Shown here: positions 12,201-26,900 of the stretch, in pieces | Layout of the letters: the number at the start of each line of letters is the position of its first letter | Numbering within the stretch: the first letter of the stretch is position 1 | From: Lingula anatina | Lineage: Eukaryota > Brachiopoda > Lingulata > Lingulida > Lingulidae | Length of the DNA stretch: 64,000 nucleotides | Assembly: GCF_001039355.2 (NCBI RefSeq) | Contig: NW_019775569.1 | Coordinates: forward strand, 279,727-343,726 | Reading direction: 5' to 3' | Program-made: the position numbers and the translations under genes | Notes under the pieces: generated by a model | Told to the model about the DNA's origin: nothing | Seen by the model: only the letters and a program-made list of their open reading frames with translations | Databases searched by the model: none

Positions 12201-15200
12201 CAGGAACTTGTTGAAATCTTATACTTTGCTGCTGATTTTCCAATGGAATTAGTTCATATTGGACATTCTGTGATGGGTTTTCAGCAGGGGAATGTTCGTG
12301 TCTTACTTTGAGGGGAATTTGTTCGTATCTGATATTTTGTGGGTGGGTGTCTCTAGGCGAGGGTTCATACTGTACATTTTGTGGATGGATTTCACCTGGT
12401 GACTGTTGTGCATATCCTTCATTTTGTGGATGTGTTTCTATAAATGGTTGATGTGATGGTGCCAGAACAACTGGTTCATATGCCTCTTCTTGTTCTGTGT
12501 GCTGGGGAGGGACACTTTGTTGTTCCGGGGGCGAAAAGTAATAATCATGGTCGTGATGGGCTTGGTTATTGCTATTTATAACGTCTGGAGGGTGAGAGCG
12601 AGGCAGGGGATGAGAGGAGGGGGAGGGGTGGACAGTGTCCTCGGGTGCTGCAGAAAAGTCAAGGGTGATAGTCTGGACCTCGTGCCCTGCCTCGAGTGCA
12701 AATACCTCCTTGGCGTCAGGTTCACTGAAAACAATTGCCATGCAAGTTAAACATATACATTCACAGATGCAGACATGCTGCCTTGCAGAATTAGGTTGTG
12801 CTCGGAGATACTCCATAGAAATACTATAAAGATAAAAAATACATAAGACTACAATTTTACTACATCTGAAAGACAGGCATGCAAAGATTTCATTACACAG
12901 ATGAATGGAGGTGGTGATTTTGATTCCATGCTCAAGATGAAGTTGAATGTGTAAAATTAAGATCTTTGTATGAGTACCCAGCCCATTAATTAACCACATG
13001 TCACACTGTGTGTGGTATGCACATTATTTGGCCCACATTTATTATCATATAATAATAATATATAAGTAATATATAAGTTCACCAATTGGCGTACATCTCA
13101 CAAAATAAGTTTTGCTTTTCACATAAACCAGTGCCTTGCTGAAAGCAATAAGCTTCATGTTTCAGGTAACCTCCAGCTTTTGCCAAAATAATTTCAGGGT
13201 TAAGCATGTGACTAGCATTTACTACCTAATATATAGATCTTTAGTTTAAAAAACTAGATTGATATATGGTGATATTCTCAAAAGCTGAAAAAATAAATAA
13301 ATAAATAAATCACAAGTGTTCTCATCTCAACTGGCATTTGAAATTAATATTATCAAAAACACTAGGTCCACTTACATATCAGATTCCACCTCTCTGGGTG
13401 AAAGTTGTTCGGGAGACTCGTAAGCAGGGTTCACCATGGCAATGCCATCTTCACTGTCACGTCCACTGCCCACATGCATCTTCTCAGACATCTTTCTCTC
13501 CATCTCTCTCCTGTTAAAAAGGCAATAAATAAATCAGTAAATGAATAAATAATCATGACAGGAATCATCATCAATCATTTAATACACAAAAACTCTTATT
13601 ATGCAATCAGAATTACAAAATCATTTTCTTCAAACAGCTTGACTTATATATGTCAGTTTCTCGCAAGACATTTAAGACAAGATTGAGGCAACAAGAACAG
13701 CAGAAGCCTAATGCTTTGAAACTAAAATACTGGAGTGCAAATGACTCTCCAGTTAAGCTGTTATTTGTAAAAAGAACTTTTGTCATAAGAAAACTGGTCA
13801 ATGCATCATTCATGACAAAACAGATAACAGAATTCAGCAAAGATCATAATCAAAATTAAATGACAATTACAATAATTCAACACTAATATTTTTTTCTTTG
13901 ATATATTTGTGATGAAATCTTACTGTCTCCAAGAAATTGCCAGCAGCACTATTCCAAGGATTGTCCCAAACACTACTAGGATTCCGAGAGCAATGAGAGC
14001 AATCTCAGCAGCAGAGAGGTCCTGTTGCTCACCACGCACGACAGCGGCTGGCTGCACCCTGAGCAGCTTGATTGCCTTGAACAGACCTTTAATCTCATCC
14101 CTCTTCAAGTCCATCTTTCTGTATAAACAAATATATCATAATGTGAGATGAAATGCATCAAAACTTCTGATTTCGTGCACAAATATTATTTTTGCATTCA
14201 TATGCCTAAAGGTATATTATTTTCTAAATGTGGTGTGACTAGTGAAAGTGATTTCAAAGAATAACTCAATGAAATTTTCAATGAAAATTAAAAAAGGGAA
14301 ACCTAACCAACTCTCCAGATTCCAAATCATACACTTATATACTCACGCTTCTAGCTCTGCCTTGGGAACAATAGCTCCTGTGGTCTTGTTGACTGCATAG
14401 ATAAACATATCAGTTCTGGAAATAAAGTTCCCAAAATTAATCTGTGTAAACTGAGCATAGCAATTTTTGCAAAAAGTAACTGCATTTCAACTGAATTGCA
14501 TTTCAAAACAAATTTGAACCTGATTCTACATTGCTCCCTTCTAAATATAATTTAAAATAATGTGAAATATTAAATGAAAACAACTATTTATAGTCCCAAA
14601 TGACATCTAATCAAAACAGAGAGAACAGAAAAGTCATTTCAAATACTGATCTTATCTATCTTAATCTCAATGTTATATCAAATCTTATGAAACTTGCAAC
14701 TCAAACTGAAGAACCACCCACTTTTCCAAATCTTCTTTGGAATTATTGACATGTGTCTGTATTTCTCCTTCTAGAAAGATGTCCCATTCCAAGATGTCTG
14801 TCAGATTGCTGAGGATTGTATCTCTGCGTTTCCAGGCTTCTTCTGGCTTGATTTCACCAACCAACTTCACTATTTCAATCCCATCTACCTTGATCCACTG
14901 AATCTAAATCAATAAAATATCCACAGGTGAATATCAATATAAAAGTTCCAAGACCATTCACAAAAATATGGATATGTCCAGATCCATATTTTTGTGAATA
15001 TGTCCAGATCCATATTCACAAAAATATGGATCTGGACATATGGCAAATTTGAAAGCAGATCAGACAGGTTTGTTATACATATGCTGAGGCTGCACCAGTA
15101 AAATTCTGAACTCATAAACAGTGTTAATACATCACATAGGAAATAATTGCTAAACTCTTCAGGAAAGTTTTTCCTTTTTTTCAGATTCTACCTCTGTATA

Positions 15201-16757
15201 CCTTTAAGGGGTGTTTTTGCTCTACCGTTTCCTTACCCTGACCAGCACAGTGTCATTGAGACCCCCTCCATCTGTAGCTGTCACATTCATAGTAGTCCCC
15301 TTGTCACCAGGCCTCTTCACCATGGTCAGGTCACCTGTGGACTTGTCAATACTGATATACTGGTTGTCACCAGTGTAAGTTAGTACACCACCAGAACCAG
15401 AGTCGCCATCTATTGCCTAAAAAAGTAGTTACATTGTAGTTGGTGTGCAACGATGTGTGAATCTTTTCAGAAATCTGAAAATCATTATTTACCATTTAAA
15501 TTCAAAATGTCGCTTTTATCATTTGTGTGAAAGATAACAAAATAAAAGATAAAATAAAACGACAGAAAAAGATTGTAAAGGATCTTTCCTTTCTGAAGTG
15601 AAATCCACACTTACCATGACTTTGCCAATAACAGAATTCTCTACCGTTTTTGATGAAACAGTTATGACAATGGGTTTTATGGGGAAGACAGGCTTCTCAT
15701 TCATATCTCCAACTTCTATGGTGAGAGTTAGCACATTAGGTCGGTCTGGAAACAAAACAGCCATAATACTTTCAGCATCTCTTAAAATAAACAGTAATCT
15801 TAAACTTTCTTTTAAAAAATACAGTTCAGAGTTTTTGTTTCATCTGATTGAAGGGAAATGTATTTGCTGTTGCAATTTTCAACTCAACTTCTGACTGCTC
15901 TTTTCAGCGACTACTTCAAAACTACATACAAATCACCCACAATGGGTAAACTATAGAACTATAATTTATTAAACTTTTGGTGTAAAATACAGAAAGGACA
16001 AAAATACTCAACCTGTGTCTGTGTCTCTCCTCAGTCTTGTTCCAAATTCTGCTTTAATCTCTAGGGTGTAAACATCCTTGAACTCTCTGTCCAAGCTGGC
16101 ATTACAATACACATCTCCTACGCTGCTGTTCTTGATGAAGAAATAACCTGCAAATCAAAAATCTTATTTTATTTGAATTAAGTGATAGAATTTCAATCGA
16201 ATTCCAATCAACCACCATAAATACCATAACATCACCTTCAACTTAGCAAGCCTAGACACATATTAAAACATAAAATTGTTATCATTTACTCACTAGAAAC
16301 CTTAGTTATCTTTCATATAACAAATCCATATTCACGTGTTTAAGTTTCAGAGGCTTAAAAACGTGTGCACATAAATATAAGTAAATTTACATATTTCAAT
16401 GAAGCTGAGTATACAGATCAGAACAGTTTCCTTATTTTCAACTCTGTGAACAAGTAGTTTATTGGTCAGTGCATCAAAGACGGGGAGGGGAAAATTGCAC
16501 CAGCTTAAAGTAAGGGAAGGGAAGGGAACTGATAAATGAAAATAGTGCAGAAGTTCTTTACTTTGATTATTCCCTGAGATGATGGTGTAGACCACCCCCC
16601 TGCTGCTGCTGTACTCCTCTGTTGTGTTGACATCTATGATGAACTGTGGGAGCCGGTTTTGATTCTCCTCTAGGATGACACTGAGTTGGTTCTTAGGAAA
16701 CATTGGGAACTTGCCTGTGGTCACAGTGGCACTTTCTGTTGTCACCTGAAAAATAAT

Positions 16758-16848
<91 letters not shown>

Positions 16849-19800
16849 CATGTTGTCAGTGAAACTATTACAGAAGTTTAGTCACAGTTCATTGGGAAAT
16901 GCTAGAATCAAAACATGTTCTTTAAGGACAGAATTCATTAAAAAATTAGTCAGTGCACACTCATGTCATATTATACTATTATCGGAGGCAATGATTTTAG
17001 ACAGTCTGTGTTGAAAATTTTCCAGCCCAGTGGACCTTCCAGCCACTCAAGTCTTAAAATCTACTGAACAAAAATAGACAAAAGTGACCAGTAACTGGGC
17101 ATCTTTCTAAAGCTTAACTGGCCTAGCTCAAGTTCAACAGACACTTGGCATGGGGCCAGCGTTTAGATGGCTGACTGGCTTTACTTACATCAGTGCTGGG
17201 AGCAGTAGTTGGAACCATTGTGGTAGTTGTCTCTATCACACCCGTCACATTCACTGTCACCTCAATAGCAACACTGAGAGCAGGATTGCCCAGGTCCAAT
17301 GCAGTCACATTGAGGTTGTACAGCTTTGTGGCAGAGTCCAAATCATGTAATGTCCTCAATGTGACAGCATCTGAAACTGAAATCATCAAATAATGAGATT
17401 AGCTGGCCTAGGTCAATAATAGTAAACATCAAATAATATCCTTTAGGGTCTACCAATTGTGGAGCTACTTGAAATTACCAAGTTATCTTTAAACAGATAA
17501 AACCCTCACCAATATAATTAAAAAATACTGTCAGGCAATGCAAAGGCTTTTTCTAAAACCTCTCTACTGATAAACAAGTAAAATGCTGTTTTAATCTTTT
17601 CTCAAAAATAATAAGGAAAGAGTCTGACATCATTTTCAAATGAAATGCACTTACTGCCATCAAAATCCAAGTAAAAGGAAGGTCTCCCTGGGCCACTGAT
17701 CTTATAGTGCACTATCCCATTCAAACCCTGGTCTGGATCACTGGCAAACAGACGACCAACCTAAAACAAATTAAAAAACCAACACTTCTCCATTATCCAG
17801 ATGTTTCTATGGAAAATGTAATTTAGAAAAACAAGAGGTTTTCTAGCAATTATTCTGTTACAAATAAATAACAATAAACTGAAGAGCGTTCCGAAAGTGC
17901 AAACTTCTACTAGGGCAAAATAATGAAATAATAAAATTCTTTTCAAATGTTAGGAGACACAAATTCAGTTGCATTTGAAACAATGTCTTTCCTTTCTGAA
18001 TTACTTTCTATCGTGAATATTCAATCAAATTTGTGAAGAATTATTTGAGATATTTTGTCCACTAACAAACAGATGCCATTCTTATCCATTTACAAATCAG
18101 CCAATGAAAACTTGACAGTGGTGAAGATAATACATTATCAATGCAGAGCAACAAGGCATTCTCAAGAGAGAGTTGTCCAGCCATGATTTGAACGGCCATA
18201 TTGGCCTCAAGAGATGGCATATATTTCCAAAGATGGCTTGAAGGCTTACAAAATTTTGGGGAAATTGATCGGTTGGTTGGTTTAGCTTGCTTGGGTTGGA
18301 CTACCTGTAAATCGTTGACTTAATTAAAGATTTGCATTTTGGACTCGCTGCACCCTGAATCCTGGGGGGAAAACCCTGTACATGTATGACCAAATTACAG
18401 ATTCACACTTAGGACTCCCTGTACCCCAAATCCTGGGGGAAAACCCTGTACATGTATGACCAAATTACAGATTCACACTTAGGACTACCTGTACCCCAAA
18501 TCCTGGGGGGAAAACCCTGTACATGTATGACCAAATTACAGATTTGCAGAACACTTTATATTAGTTTACCTCTAAGCCAGGTCCCTCCAGTTCTGGTGTA
18601 TGAAATATCACTGGGCTGGAGGTGTTGAAGACAGGGGCATTGTCATTCACGTCTTGGACCGTTATTGTCACATTGGTGGTAGTGTTCCTTGGTGGGGATC
18701 CACCATCTGATGCCTTAGGATAGATGAACATAAAATATCAGAAAAAAAACTGAGCAAAATATTTCAAATTATTTATAGCATCCATATTGGTATATGGTAG
18801 CAAAAACTTAGAGATGAAAAGCATAAACCAAGAGGCATGCAATGTCCAATTTTTAAATTGTATATTTTTGGAGGGTTTTTCTGCATCATCAAATTAATTG
18901 AGAAGATAATTATGGTTTCTGTAGCCAACAACTGTAATATAACTCACCTGTACGGTCAACATGTATTGTGTAACATTCTCTCTATCAATCAAACCAACCA
19001 CAGAGAGTACACCAGATGAGCTATTAATGTTAAATTCACCTGGAAATAAAATACAAGCCCAAGAAATGAATATACTTCTAGTTACATCTCATGAGCAAGA
19101 CAGAGAACTACATACCTTTAAAAGGGCAGTGACAGGTCAAGTTAAAAAAAGATATATTAAAAATACAGTTGCCATTTACAAACATGTTTTTCTTTTTTTA
19201 TCTAAATCAATTTTTATGTATTCTGTAGTCTTTTAACAATAATGCCTACAATGAAACATACCTGTGTTTCCAGACACAATGGAGTAAGTCATGGCTGTAT
19301 TTTCATCTCTGTCATCAGCCTGGAAGGTCCCAAGCACTTTTGGTTGGCCTGCGAAGTTTCCTTCTTGTACCTCATAAATATCCTTGCCTTTTGTAAACAC
19401 TGGTGAGTTGTCATTGATGTCATTCACAACCACTTTTACCTTTAGGGAGAAATCAAGTAAAAGCAATGAAGTACACCCACACACAAAAAGACAAAGGAAT
19501 AATCTCCCATAAAATTATCATTTTTTGCACTGTCTTACCTTAGGTTCTAGATTTTGTTGCCAGATCGATCTTGATTTCATATATAACCCATATCAGCAAT
19601 ACAAAACTCTATCCTGTGAAGGTTTGAATAGTTAACAATCTAGCTTCACAGTGGCCCTGACACTCAGGGTACACAGTCTTGGAGTTCATAGAGAACCAAT
19701 TTTTTTTATACAAAATTCAAATGCTCAGAAGCAAGAGGACTCATAGTGATGACATCTGGTGACAATTCATTTTCACATTTCCTCCTTAAAGAAATGTCCA

Positions 19801-20879
19801 TTAATCAAGAAAGACAGAGAACCAACCAGCTTGTATTTTTTTTACCTCTGTCAATGAAAAATATTCTTTTCATCATTGTTCATGTCTCTTTGATAGTGGA
19901 CAAGATATCCCAAAATGTTCTTTACAAATATGAAATTTCCAGGTCTTGTAATATTCACCAAGAATACTTTCATTATTGCCTTTTTCCTTGGTAGAGGTGT
20001 GTGCTATTGGAGGGCTCTCTAGTTCAGTGATTTACACAAAATATGTCACTTTGAGAACATTCAGAAGAAGTTGATCTGCGGACTAACAGACTACACTCAC
20101 ATTAAAGCAAAACCAACTAATCCGCCTATAGTCTCCCCGCCTCTGCATGTGCCACTGAAGAGATTAAGGCTTCATTCACATGCAATGTCTATTTTCTAAA
20201 TTCTATTTTCGGTATGTCTTATGATCACGGTCTGTGCCCTGAATATCCCGCGGCGTAATTACTGGCAGCGCGAGCCAGTTACTATAAGTTACTATAAGTA
20301 ACTGGCTCGTGCTGCCAGTAATTACGTGGCGGGATATTCAGGGCACAGACCGTGATCATAAGATAGCGCGAATAGAAAATAGATTTTTAGAAAATAGACA
20401 TTCCATGTGAACGAAGCCTAAATCATGGCTCTGAGCTGTAATTGCCAGACTCCTGCAGGGACGGCGAGTGTGGAGGTGGGGAGACCATCAGCAGATTAGT
20501 CAGCTCTACTTTTATGTGGGTCGGCCATATTTGGTCCTTGGATCTGTTAGTCCGCAGCTCAACTTGCTTTGAATGCCCTCTTTCATGACAGAACCAGTGT
20601 GTTACCTGAGCATATCCCTGTCTTTGAGGACTTCCCTGTGTTTTGGCTACCACTGTGAATAGATAGGATGCCTGGGCTTCCCTGTCTAGTATTTTGTTGG
20701 TGCTTATTAGCGTACCCTGAAATTGAGCATCATGTGTATGTATATATATGCTGAATAAGGAGCTGAACAATATTTGTTAAATTTGCAGTCATAAATGAAG
20801 TACACACTTTTCTTTTAATAGAAAGCATGAGTCCAGCTTTTTCAAAACCCATGTTATTGTAAATTTAAGAGAGAGAGAA

Positions 20880-20910
<31 letters not shown>

Positions 20911-23900
20911 ATGAACCTGCATTAAGTGCTCAATAAACATTATTATTATTATTATTATTCTCCAAGTTTGCCCTACTCTAGCCTTATTTAAGTCTACATG
21001 TTAAAAAAATACACACTTTAAATTTTTATGCAGCAAAAATTTAACTGTCCAAGAAACTTTAACATTTGTCTCAATTGCCATTATATACGTACCATATCCT
21101 AAATTATAATTTTAGTCTCTCTTGTACCGTGATAAGCACTTATAAATTTCACTTCTGGCAGTAAAAGAAATTAAGAATTTGATTTGTTTATAGATCATGA
21201 TTTTATCACCAGTCTGGGAAAATTTTCATCTTGATGGTAAAGGGCAAAATGGCTGACTTTTCCAGGAAAATTGATTTATTTGCAATATTAGGGTCCAACA
21301 CACATTGCATGCCTTTAAAAGCATAGTAAACTTACAACCGAAGAGTTTCCTCCAGCAAGTTTAAAAGCGTCCGTTCCCATAATTTCATATAACAGAGTCA
21401 GGGAAGTGTTCATCACAGCCTTCACTGTCACTACAGGGGTGTCTAAAAATACATGCATATTCACAGCATTAGTTCAATGGAAATAATGACATGAAGTATA
21501 GAAATGCTCAAGTTACTGTATTTAAATTTCAACATACAAATAAACAAAATTAGGTAATGCAATGAGCAGATTTTGAATGAACCTTGACAACAATGACACT
21601 TCCATTAATTTAATTAATAAAAATGAAAATGTCCCTAGTTTTTTTTTTTTTTTTTGGACACAAACAAAAATTCTGAAATTACTCTTTACTATCCCAAGAT
21701 ATAACTAGAGGATCAGAGAGGCGATACCGCCTCTGGATATTGTACCACCAGCTGGAGTAAGCACATTCAGATGGAAAGCCAAAAAAAAAAAGAACACCCC
21801 CACCACCAGTCTTGTGCCTGACAGGATCTAAGAAATGCAATAAACAAGAGTTCTCAAAATATGCAAAAAAAAAAAAAAAACTGTAAAAATGGTCCAATCA
21901 AGCGTTTTTTCCAATTGACCTGTATTTTCCTAACAATGATCACTCCTGTGATTTTCTAGACAATAGGCCTATTGGTTTTCCTTGAAATGTGTTATCAGTG
22001 TTGCATATATGCTGACAAAAGAGGAAACACTGGGCATATCTGTGCTAGTTTTGAAGATATGAGGGGCAAGAAAATATGCAAAGTTCAGTTCAAGGTGAAC
22101 AGTAGGTCAAAGGTCAATTTCAAGGTCACAGTTTATGACTTCCTATTCAAGTTAAAAAGTAACTATGGGCATTTCTTTGCCAATTTTGGAGATATAAAGG
22201 CCAGAAAACATGCAAAGTTCAGTTCATGGAGAAAAGTAGGTCAGAGGTCAATTTAAAGGTCACAGTAAGATTGCCAGTACATGACTTCCTACTCAAGTTC
22301 AACAGTAGCTATGGGCATATCTTTGCCAGTTTAAGAGATATTAGGGCTGGAAAATTTGCAAAGTTCAGTTCATGGTGAAAAGTAGGTCAAAGGTCAATTT
22401 CAAGGTCATAGTAAGATTGCCAGTATATGACTTCCTATTCAACTTCAATAGTAACTATGGACCTATCTCTGCCAGTTTTGGAGATATAAGGGACTAAATG
22501 TTATAATTTTGGAGTTACCATAATGTGCCTTAAATTTCGTACAGAAAAAATTAATTAAAATAAAGAAAATGTCATTTTGGTCAAAATTCTTGAAATAGGA
22601 GGTGCTCTGAAGTTTCAGAAGTTCAAATTTGATGAAATAATGTCATTTTTGAACACAAGTTGTCTGCTTTGCCAAGCCTTATGTTTTATTTTTCCAGAGT
22701 TCAAAATTTATTATCCATTACCGTACTGCACATTTTGCTTTCACCACCAATATGTACTTTTTGATACAGCGTAACTCGAAAACCGTATGGAATACAAAAA
22801 AACGGAGACCACCTCCAGTGTTGGGCTTTACATGCTCTACAAAATGCAAAAAAGAATGGGTCTCTAGCATTAACGGTTCCCGAATTAGAGACAGTTTTCA
22901 GTTTCGGTATCTTATGGCCGCTACTCCCGTGAAAATGCACCGATTGACCCCAAATTCACGGAGATGAAAGATGACCCGAAGGGTAACACTTTCCAATAAT
23001 ATTATTGGTTAAGTCTGTGTGGTATCTGAATAACAGGGCAAAAAAATTTTTTTTCGTAAAAAATTTCATTTTTTTGAAAATTTTGGCCCGTTTGACCTTG
23101 AAATAAAGGTCAAAGGTCAAATCCAAGGGCATATTTGAAATCTACACATATGACTTTTGGAAAGCTGTCTGTAGAAATTTTTCCCATAACTCCTTCCGTA
23201 GGGTAGATAATTAGCATTTAATTTTGCCATTTTTAGACAAGGGTGCATTGCAATGAGTGCCACACCTAGACCCCAATACCGACAAAGCCCAAATTTTACG
23301 TGGAACGAGTTGAGATTATAGGTGACCTAAATCCAAGAAATGGGTACAGGGGCCCTTACCGTCTAGGAGGAGAAGCGGTAACGGTGACTTGGCGGCGGAG
23401 CCGCAGGAGCCGGCGGGGCCGGCGGAGCCGCAGGAGCCGGCGGAACATACGGGTCGGGACTAAAACCATGGGTACCGCCAGCACCTACGCTGGTGGTACA
23501 ATTAGCTGTTATATTACCTATTGCACTTCCCTCATCTACTGCTCCATTGTATGTAAAATTCTCAAAGATGGGTGTGTCATCACTGCTCTCCACGATGGTT
23601 ACAAATAATAAAGCAGTGCCATTTCTTGGGGGTGATCCTTTATCTTGGGCATGTATGGTAACGGAGAAGGTGGAATTTTCTGTACTATTACTGATCAGGC
23701 CGCGCTGGATCAGACTGTTCCTGGCAATGTCTTGGGCAACTTTTACAATGCCTATCTCATCAATGCTAAATAAGTCACTGCCCTCTCCCAGTATTTTGTA
23801 TACTATTTCTCCATTGCTACTTGCGTCACGATCAGAGGCAGATGCATATAATATTATAGAGTTTGCTCGATAAGGATCGAGCATGCTGACACGATAGTTC

Positions 23901-26900
23901 AGGGAACTGAACTTGGGGTCATTGTCATTGACATCATCCACAATGACAGTGACAGTAGCAGTGGAGGCGAGCTGCCCATCTGTAGCAGAGACTTTAAGGG
24001 TGTAATTAGGGTTACCCTCACGGTCCAGAGTATCGACTGTCTGGAGAGAGCCATTGGATAACAGAATAAAAGGAGCTGCAAAACAAAAAACCCATACTAA
24101 ATAAAAATAAATAAATAAATTCCTTAACAACATAATTCTTGAATACATTTCAATTTAACAATGCACTAAGATAAACTCTAAAATAAACCTAGTGAACTGT
24201 AATAAAATGTTCTCTATAACAATATTGAATTTTCTAATAATAAGCTATTTAAAAAAATGCAGTAATTACTCAATGTTTTCAATGGGAGAAAATTGTGAAT
24301 TTTACAGACATATATTTAAAGTCATAATTTCTTAAAATAAAATCATTCCTACTGAGTATTTTCATTAAAATTAAACAACAGGCTACTCTATTGTTCTATT
24401 CTGTGCAGTAAAAAAGCACCACAAATGCTATACAGAAAATATATCTGAAAGTTTGATCATTTTTGCCCATTGAAAAAAAATGAGTAATTATGGTACCAGA
24501 ACTCACCAGATGTTGTCTCCAAACTTAAGGTCACAGTTCCATTCAAATCTAGGTCATATGCAGTCAGACTGGCGACCACACTTCCATTGGCGGCGTCTTC
24601 AGAGACGTGGACAGTCAAATCTGATTGGTTGAACTGAGGAGGGTTGTCGTTCACGTCCAGGATGGTGATGGAGACCAGAGTCCAGTTGGAGTTGGCCTTG
24701 GGCCCCATGTCCTGGGCAGTGACATTGAGGGAGTAATGGCTGGTCATCTCTCTGTCCAGTCCACCAAACGTGTGGAGAGAACCTACATTTTAAAATGTGA
24801 GAGATACTGTAACTTTGAACAGCTTATATCTTTATATGACAGATCTTGATATATTCATGAAAATTAATTGCTTTACTAGAAGAAATGAAACAAATGAAAT
24901 CTTTTTCTTTTTTTTTCTTTCTAAATATTCATGTTTTATTGGAAAGCAATCATGTATCCCATTGATATCTAAACCACAAATTCAAATCAACTCACCAGTC
25001 CTTCTGTTGATATAGAATTTCCCACCATCCCCAATCTCGATGAAGTACATTAGTTCATCGCTTCCGTCCCAGTCTGTGGCATTGACCTGTCCAACTTTGT
25101 CACCCTGGGTAGCGTTTTCATAGACATTGAAGTAGTAGTTGAGCTGGGAAAAACTTGGGAACTGGTCATTGATATCTATCAGTTCTATGTACACATTAGC
25201 TGTGGTGCTGAACACTCCATCACTGGTCGTTACCTGTGGGAAGAGATTATTAATATGTGAACTGTTTCTGGTACGAGATTCTTTATTTGTGAATCAAAGA
25301 GATGAGGTTTGTCACTTGTGAACAACCATTTACCTGTTGTAAGGAATTATTTTCATATTCGAACTTTTTACAATCTTGGTAAAAGATTGTCTGTTTGTGA
25401 CCCAAACAGATGCCATTTGCTACCTTCATTGAACATTTACACCAAATTTTGGTTACTAAATACAATTGAAGAAGGGATCAACTCAGCAAAGAATGCCACA
25501 CATAAATAGTGTAATCAAATATCTTATTATTGTATTTGTCAACGAGATATGATAATATTATTGGTTCAAGAAATAATATAGCAAACAATGCAAGGAGACT
25601 AGAATATGAAAACTCTTGGGCAGATCCAGAGATACTTTCTGGAAGTCCTCCAAATTATCTTATTTGTTGATCCATCCTCCATTTTCAACCATCTTCTGCC
25701 AGAATAATTAGACACCTGTCAATGTAAACCTGAAAAATTCTGACCATCTTCCAGAAGGCCCATTTGCCCATGAAAACTCACAAATACTGCATAGACTTAC
25801 TGTCAAATTATAATCTCTCTGACTTTCTCTGTCCAGTGCCCCAGTCACTGTGATGACCCCTCCACTGGTCACGTCGAATGGACTGGATGGAGAAAGTCTG
25901 TATGTTAATTCTGCCTCTTTATCCTTGTCTACTGCCTTCACTGGGGGGATCTACAGAACAGAGAGGTCAATAGTTTTAAATTTATTACTGGCAAGAACAT
26001 ACATGAAGAAGTCTTTGGAATCATGTCATTTGCACCAAATATCAAACTTGGTTTTGCTTTTATTGGCACTGTGAGACTGCAATTAAAGGAAATACTTATA
26101 CATTTAGTGTTCAGTGGTATGGAATATGTGGAGAACAAGCAATAATTTATTACTTTCAATAAATATTTCATATACTACAAAGAAGAAGTATGTTAGGATT
26201 AAGAATACACTCCAATCATGACGTAGTGTCTTACCATGTGTATAGTGGTGCCAATACTAGCATCTTCAGATACTTTGCCAGTGAAACTGGTTGACACAAA
26301 CATGGGTGGATTGTCATTGATGTCCTTCACTGTGATCTTTACCTCCACATTTGCCTGGACAGAACAAATTAAAATACAATATTCTGAACTTATACTCAGC
26401 ACAGTATAAGGAGCAAATAGACATGATAGCAAAACTGATGATTTTTTCCTTTTTAATTATTCAAAAGCTAAAAAGCTTTAAGGAGATGTCAACAATTTAC
26501 TTAAGATAATTTTTTTAAAAAAGTCCCTACTCATTCCAGTCAAATATACTTATCAACTAAGGTGAAATTACACCATCTTTTCAATTTTTCAGCAAAGGTG
26601 AAATTACACCATCTTTTCAATTTTTCAAATAGTATCACTTAATATTGACAATTTACTGAATCAGATATCATTTTCAAAATTCCCTAACCTTTCTTCCCTG
26701 CACAGCTGTGGTATCCAGTGCACTGACCGTCAATGTGAGACTGTCCGTCATGTTCTCTCTATCCAAGGGCACCCGGGAGTAAATACTGCCATTCTGAAGA
26801 CAAATCAGGGTAGACTTAACACACTGATATAAAACGTAATTGTACAAATTGTTAAACGAAAAGACTACATCAGTTAATGCCCATGTATATCCATTGCAGC

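Noticed and set aside
11998-12252. Plus-strand ORF with repeated NRNLFISY
   Set aside because: It is the antisense of the YEQIP repeat array, with no splice or start context.
22104-22396. Functional hormone-response enhancer
   Set aside because: The sites occur in a dispersed repeat; binding is not shown by sequence alone, so it is kept only as a finding.
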